This document shows, piece after piece, positions 6,445 through 9,486 of a DNA stretch of 9,486 nucleotides (within the stretch, counting starts at the first letter, position 1; each line of letters opens with the position of its first letter). The notes below the pieces were generated by a model. The model saw only the letters and a program-made list of their open reading frames with translations, did no database searches and had not been told where the DNA came from. The stretch comes from Prevotella sp. UBA3757 (GTDB lineage: Bacteria > Bacteroidota > Bacteroidia > Bacteroidales > Bacteroidaceae): NCBI GenBank assembly GCA_002371715.1, contig DFGF01000026.1, positions 37,461 through 46,946 on the forward strand, in the 5' to 3' direction. A program made the position numbers and the translations under genes.

Positions 6445-7440
6445 TCAGGCCTTCAGCCCCAAACACATCTTCAACCATGCCAACCGGCTGCGTTCCACCA
6501 ATTGTGAAACCAGTACGGGCAGGTAGATGCCCGACAACACATTCAGCACATAGAACACCAGAAACAGCTGCTCGTTATAGAACAGCCGACGCCATAGCAC
6601 CAACTCCACAAAGGGCTGGAAGATGAACGACATGAGGAATATCTGATAGATATACTCGCGGAAACTGACAAACAGGGTAGGGTAGAGGCGCGCCAACTGG
6701 TGGGCAAGGGCTATCATCATCAGAATACCCATTATGGGGCTTACCAGCGGGATTTCGTACCAGCAGCTGATGAAGTAGCCACCGATGGTCAAAACGAGGC
6801 TCAGAGGCCGCTTAAAATAGCTGTAGAGCCCGAAACGGAAGAAGTAGATGCCGGCAAAGAAGAATACCAGATACTTATGCAGGCTGAACAGGAAGAAATA
6901 GTTCGACTCGGCCGGTACATCAAAATCCACAAAATAGACCGCCATCGTCAACACGAGAAACACCGTCATGGCCGTTGCCGAACGGCAAAGCCATCGGAAC
7001 AGCGGATAAAGCAACATCATCCACGACAGCACGGCCAGAAACCACAGATGGGCCGACGGATGGTCGTAATAGATACAGAATGACTCCAGAAAATGACCTA
7101 CGGAGAACGGTACCTTGGTCTTTACAAAACTGTTGAGTGACAGCTTGAAGAAATAGTAGAAGGTGACAAAGAATACGAAGGGAACCACGATTCTCTTCAC
7201 CTTGTCAATATACAGCTCACCGACGGGCCACTCCTTGCGGATGCGACTCAGGTAGAGCAGTCCGCCAGAACAAAAGATGAACAGCGGCATGCGGAAGGGA
7301 CTGAAAGGCTGGCTGACCAACGTACAGAAAGCATGGTTCTGGCCGGTCGTCATATCTACGAGCTGCACGTGAAACATGACCACCAGCACAATGTTCAAGC
7401 CGCGCAACACGGCCAGCCACTCAATCCGCTCCTTACCCAT
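6445..7440 (-). CDS. Acyltransferase 3 family integral membrane protein
   Basis: Encodes 331 residues, very hydrophobic, with around ten membrane segments. The family's landmarks are visible: ERIEWLAVLRGLNIVLVVMFHV near the N-terminus with R13 and the proposed catalytic H24 in the first helix; FRMPLFIFCSGG at 49-60; and the HLWFLAVL motif in the middle. Members (OafA/NodX-like, PF01757) transfer acyl groups from the cytoplasmic side to sugars or lipids on the outer face, modifying polysaccharide, LPS or other envelope glycans; the substrate here cannot be told. It lies 37 bp downstream of nadA on the same strand and is probably cotranscribed with it, with no obvious functional link. Its stop is 25 bp from the convergent porZ stop. 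The ATG at 7440 overlaps a TGA as TGATG, the remnant of a duplicated nadA tail. Confidence 0.85.
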   Translation of the reverse strand: MGKERIEWLAVLRGLNIVLVVMFHVQLVDMTTGQNHAFCTLVSQPFSPFRMPLFIFCSGGLLYLSRIRKEWPVGELYIDKVKRIVVPFVFFVTFYYFFKLSLNSFVKTKVPFSVGHFLESFCIYYDHPSAHLWFLAVLSWMMLLYPLFRWLCRSATAMTVFLVLTMAVYFVDFDVPAESNYFFLFSLHKYLVFFFAGIYFFRFGLYSYFKRPLSLVLTIGGYFISCWYEIPLVSPIMGILMMIALAHQLARLYPTLFVSFREYIYQIFLMSFIFQPFVELVLWRRLFYNEQLFLVFYVLNVLSGIYLPVLVSQLVERSRLAWLKMCLGLKA

Positions 7441-7500
7441 CAGCTCAACAGCGCCAGCATGCGTTTATCATCAACTATCAGCTCAGCGCCAGCATGCGTT
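7439..7500 (-). repeat. Direct duplication of the nadA 3' end at the nadA-acyltransferase junction
   Basis: Copy B (7477-7500) contains the last codons and stop of nadA (RMLALS*). Copy A (7439-7465), in the spacer, repeats the same sequence with three extra bases, reading RMLALLS* when aligned. The TGA of copy A overlaps the acyltransferase start as TGATG. Outside the 3-nt gap the copies match throughout. Confidence 0.88.
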
Positions 7501-8467
7501 CTATGGGTTTCACGGCATCCTTGGCTATCGCAGCATCCACCTCAACATTGGGCCACTCATACTTCAGGCAGTTATAAATCTTCAGCAGCGTGTTCATCTT
7601 CATATACTGGCACTCGTTGCACGAGCACTCCAGTCCGCTCTCGCTGATTTCTGGCGGCACAGGGATAAACTGCTTGTCAGGACACGAACGCTGCAGCTCG
7701 TGCAGAATACCGGCCTCTGTGGCCACGATATACTGTGTTGCCTGATTCTGCCGGGCAAACTTCAGCATATCGGCCGTGGAACCCTTGACGTCAGCCAGCG
7801 CCAGCACCGGTCCCTTACACTCCAGATGGGCCATCACGACGGCCTCAGGGTACTGCGCCTTCAGTTCGGCTATCTTCGAGACCGAGAAGCGTTCGTGCAC
7901 GTGACAGCCACCATTCCACAGCAGCATCTGCCGACCCGTCACCTCGTTGATATAGTTGCCCAGGTTATAGTCAGGACCGAATATCAGCTTGGCATCCTTC
8001 GGCAACTGGTCGACCACCTTCTTGGCATTGCCGCTGGTGACGACCACATCCGTCAGTGCCTTAACGGCAGCCGTGGTGTTGACATACGAGATGACCTGGT
8101 AGCCAGGATGCTCGTCCTTAAATTTCTTCAAGTCCTCAGCCTTGCAGGAGTCAGCCAGCGAGCAGCCGGCATTCAGATCCGGACAGAGCACCGTCTTCTC
8201 AGGCGACAGCAGCTTACACGTCTCAGCCATGAAGTGGACACCGCACATCACCATCATCCGTGCATCCGTCTCTGCAGCCTTGCGAGCCAAGGCCAGCGAG
8301 TCACCCACGAAGTCGGCAATGTCCTGTATGTCGCCAATGGTATAGTAATGTGCCAGGATGATGGCATCCTTCTCCTTACACAACTTGCGAATCTCAGCCT
8401 TGAGGTCAGTGCCCTCGGCTACGGGTTCAACAATGAATCCCTGCTCTTTCCACTCAGTTTTCAACAT
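7478..8467 (-). CDS. nadA: Quinolinate synthase A
   Basis: Cytoplasmic [4Fe-4S] enzyme that condenses iminoaspartate with dihydroxyacetone phosphate to quinolinate in de novo NAD synthesis. Encodes 329 residues. Visible motifs are ILAHYYTIGDIQDIADFVGDSL (H40, Y41, S57), GVHFMAET at 76-83, GCSLADSC (C102, likely first cluster ligand), NTTAAVKA, TSGNA, FGPDYNLGNYI, GGCHVHERF, AHLECK (C217, second ligand), VATEAGI around 248-254 and a C-terminal ECSCNEC (C281, C283, C286), one of which should be the third ligand. Length and motifs are complete. The start at 8467 puts MLKTEWKEQGF in front of the family's usual beginning, and the frame gives no better choice. Its partner nadB (aspartate oxidase) is not in the window. 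It is transcribed away from the DnaA-box region, probably together with the acyltransferase gene downstream. Confidence 0.97.
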   Translation of the reverse strand: MLKTEWKEQGFIVEPVAEGTDLKAEIRKLCKEKDAIILAHYYTIGDIQDIADFVGDSLALARKAAETDARMMVMCGVHFMAETCKLLSPEKTVLCPDLNAGCSLADSCKAEDLKKFKDEHPGYQVISYVNTTAAVKALTDVVVTSGNAKKVVDQLPKDAKLIFGPDYNLGNYINEVTGRQMLLWNGGCHVHERFSVSKIAELKAQYPEAVVMAHLECKGPVLALADVKGSTADMLKFARQNQATQYIVATEAGILHELQRSCPDKQFIPVPPEISESGLECSCNECQYMKMNTLLKIYNCLKYEWPNVEVDAAIAKDAVKPIERMLALS

Positions 8468-8597
8468 CGTATCAAAATTATTTTTCTTTTTTTCTTTCTT
8501 TTAAAAAAGAGAAAAGATATGGATGATATGCCGTTGATATGTGCAAAACTTCTGGCTCGTTTGCTTGCTGGAAACGTTATCAACCCGTGGTTTTCTG

Positions 8598-8606
8598 TTA
8601 TTCACA
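8598..8606 (+). promoter_or_regulatory. DnaA box TTATTCACA
   Basis: Fits the TTATNCACA consensus and differs from the strongest box at one position. Weaker TTATCAACC lies 21 bp before it (8577) and an inverted GAATCCACA just after it (8612-8620). Confidence 0.6.
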
Positions 8607-8651
8607 GTCAGTGTGGATTCTAACTCACTGATTCTTGGCGGCATTCATCCG

Positions 8652-8660
8652 TTATCCACA
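8652..8660 (+). promoter_or_regulatory. DnaA box TTATCCACA
   Basis: Perfect match to the high-affinity DnaA box, directly abutting the AT-rich segment 8661-8714, the relation expected between an anchoring box and an unwinding element. Confidence 0.75.
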
Positions 8661-8676
8661 ATTCTCTAATTCGGTG

Positions 8677-8710
8677 CAAAATTAATAAGTTTATATCTTT
8701 TTTCGGCAAA
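8677..8710 (-). promoter_or_regulatory. Candidate nadA promoter (Bacteroidetes type)
   Basis: On the minus strand, TAATTTTG (8684-8677) matches the -7 consensus TAnnTTTG exactly and TTTG (8710-8707) matches the -33 box. The spacing is 22 bp, one more than the usual 19-21. The transcript would start near 8670, leaving a leader of about 200 nt that crosses the DnaA box at 8652-8660. A second exact -7 match (TAATTTTG at 8480-8473) lies too close to the nadA start and has no -33 partner. Confidence 0.5.
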
Positions 8711-8801
8711 AAACGGTGGAAAAGTGCGTCATAAACCTGTATTTTATGCAGAATATCCACTTTCTTCCCATTGCATGAATGATAAATTGTGATTTATTTC
8801 G

Positions 8802-8809
8802 TAACTTTG
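8802..8809 (+). promoter_or_regulatory. Candidate -7 box of the SpoU-family methylase gene
   Basis: TAACTTTG fits TAnnTTTG exactly, followed by C. It predicts a start site near 8815 and a leader of about 25 nt. No good TTTG -33 box is found at 19-21 bp upstream. The position supports ATG 8842 rather than the in-frame ATG at 8779, which would lie upstream of the promoter. Confidence 0.5.
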
Positions 8810-8815
8810 CACACG

Positions 8816-8836
8816 TTATCCACACACTTATCCACA
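8816..8836 (+). promoter_or_regulatory. Two DnaA boxes in tandem, TTATCCACA x2
   Basis: Perfect boxes at 8816-8824 and 8828-8836, same orientation, 12 bp start to start, on nearly the same helix face. The second ends 5 bp before the methylase ATG at 8842, and both lie just downstream of a -7 promoter box, so bound DnaA would be expected to block transcription of that gene. Confidence 0.78.
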
Positions 8837-8841
8837 CTGTT

Positions 8842-9372
8842 ATGAGAAAGATTCGCACCATAGAAATGAAGCGCCTGACGGTGGACGAATACCGTGAGGC
8901 CGAGAAGCTGCCACTGGTTGTTGTTTTGGACGATGTCCGCTCGATGTATAATATCGGCAGCGTCTTCCGTACGTGCGACGCTTTCCGTGTGGAGTCTGTT
9001 TGCCTGTGTGGCATTTGCCAGACACCACCGTCCACGGAAATCCATAAAACGGCCCTTGGGGCTGAGGAAAGCGTCAGCTGGCGTTACTTCAAGACGGCCT
9101 TGGAGGCCGTCGCTGAACTGAAAAAGACGGGCTACACGGTGCTCTCTGTCGAGCAGGTGGAACATAGTACCAAGCTACAGACGTTCGTACCTCAGAAAGG
9201 CAGGAAATACGCCGTTGTGCTGGGCAACGAAGTGAAAGGCGTCCACCAGGAAGTGGTAGACGCCTCTGACGGTTGCCTGGAGATTCCTCAGCTGGGCACG
9301 AAGCACTCCATGAATGTCTCCGTTACGGCTGGCATCATCATCTATAAGTTTGCCGAGTCGCTCATTCTCTAA
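8842..9372 (+). CDS. SpoU/TrmH-family RNA 2'-O-ribose methyltransferase
   Basis: Encodes 176 residues from ATG 8842. It should use S-adenosylmethionine to methylate a ribose 2'-hydroxyl in tRNA or rRNA; the target nucleotide is not identifiable. The three SpoU knot motifs are present: NIGSVFRTCDAF at 37-48 (N37, R43), LGNEVKGV at 127-134 and IPQLGTKHSMNVSVTAG at 148-164 (N158), which form the deep trefoil-knot cofactor site. There is no extra N-terminal RNA-binding domain, so it is a minimal SPOUT protein like short Bacteroides homologues recalled from memory. The frame is open back to ATG 8779, but that extension (MINCDLFRNF...) crosses the promoter box and both DnaA boxes and does not look like family sequence. 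The gene diverges from nadA and may be repressed by DnaA bound over its leader. Confidence 0.92.
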   Translation: MRKIRTIEMKRLTVDEYREAEKLPLVVVLDDVRSMYNIGSVFRTCDAFRVESVCLCGICQTPPSTEIHKTALGAEESVSWRYFKTALEAVAELKKTGYTVLSVEQVEHSTKLQTFVPQKGRKYAVVLGNEVKGVHQEVVDASDGCLEIPQLGTKHSMNVSVTAGIIIYKFAESLIL

Positions 9373-9486
9373 CTAAGGTAAGGGTGTAGCAACGCATTCT
9401 CCGAAAGAAAATCATACGAAATTTTTTTTTTTTGGTAATTTTTTTTTGATAATAATAAAATTCGTCGGCTTTTAATAGGAAGCATC
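9373..9486. other. Non-coding tail with two poly-T tracts
   Basis: 114 bp after the methylase stop with no supportable gene. It holds a T12 run (9422-9433) and a T9 run (9439-9447) separated by GGTAA, then AT-rich sequence. No convincing stem precedes the T runs, so a classical terminator is not established. It may be the upstream region of a gene beyond the window. Confidence 0.4.

Larger units (their letters stand above)
8468..8841. other. Candidate chromosomal replication origin or DnaA-controlled region
   Basis: This is the only long non-coding stretch in the window, between divergent nadA and the SpoU-family methylase gene. It contains three perfect DnaA boxes TTATCCACA (8652-8660, 8816-8824, 8828-8836), one TTATTCACA (8598-8606) fitting TTATNCACA, and 7-of-9 matches at 8577-8585, 8753-8761 and, on the minus strand, 8612-8620 and 8715-8723. 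Positions 8661-8714 have only 14 G/C in 54 bases and could be an unwinding element; 8474-8518 is another AT-rich, homopurine/homopyrimidine-like tract. No dnaA or dnaN gene is visible, which does not exclude an origin because origins in Bacteroidetes need not adjoin dnaA. Origin function is inference; the box cluster is directly seen. Confidence 0.55.

Noticed and set aside
6419..6448. Terminator between porZ and the acyltransferase gene
   Set aside because: GTCAGGCTGAC is a small palindrome with 5-bp arms and a 1-nt centre, and CTGAC/GTCAG is a weak alternative. Neither is followed by a T run in either direction.
8474..8518. Hairpin or riboswitch in the nadA leader
   Set aside because: The T-rich and A-rich halves pair only with bulges, and no conserved NAD-sensing element could be recognised. 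It looks like simple AT-rich sequence.
7376..8623. 415-codon open frame on the plus strand across nadA
   Set aside because: It overlaps nadA, which has all family motifs, and its own translation (runs of His, Gln and Arg) matches nothing and ends in the DnaA-box region.
8779..8841. Upstream ATG for the SpoU-family methylase
   Set aside because: The extension crosses a TAnnTTTG promoter box and two DnaA boxes, and ATG 8842 gives the length expected for the family.
9370..9485. Short minus-strand frame entering from the right edge (MLPIKSRR...)
   Set aside because: It has about 42 codons, is largely translated poly-A, and shows no motif or start context, so it cannot be distinguished from chance.

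Overview
The window looks like chromosomal DNA from a member of the Bacteroidales, most likely Prevotella-like. Three things point there. It carries a PorZ-type propeller protein with a type IX secretion C-terminal domain. Promoter-like TAnnTTTG boxes of the Bacteroidetes type are present. The proteins (LeuRS, YitT, RdgB, NadA, SpoU-type methylase) read like Bacteroides/Prevotella versions from memory. No database search was possible.

Layout. Positions 1-2765 (+) hold leuS, missing its N-terminus at the window edge. A 143-bp gap made largely of a 23-bp tandem repeat follows. Positions 2909-4429 (+) are one uninterrupted reading frame that joins a YitT/DUF2179 membrane protein to a complete RdgB (ITP/XTP pyrophosphatase). 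Positions 4461-6419 (+) encode a PorZ-like exported protein. Converging on it from the right are an acyltransferase-3 family membrane protein (6445-7440, -) and, upstream of that, nadA (7478-8467, -). A 374-bp non-coding region (8468-8841) separates nadA from a divergent SpoU/TrmH-family RNA methyltransferase (8842-9372, +). The last 114 bp hold no gene that can be supported.

The gene content is mostly housekeeping: tRNA-Leu charging, nucleotide-pool cleaning, NAD synthesis, RNA methylation and the type IX secretion pathway. Two things stand out. (1) The nadA/methylase intergenic region has three perfect TTATCCACA DnaA boxes, one TTATTCACA and several weaker matches around an AT-rich stretch. 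It is a candidate replication origin, or at least a DnaA-controlled region. (2) The left half contains several unrelated short tandem arrays (7, 7, 9, 23 and 8 bp units). Three lie in frame inside leuS. One encodes the hydrophobic core of the PorZ signal peptide and is mirrored by an inverted copy just before the start codon.

Smaller oddities are the YitT-RdgB fusion, which a single extra A in an A6 run would split into two normal genes, and a duplicated nadA 3' end at the junction with the acyltransferase gene.
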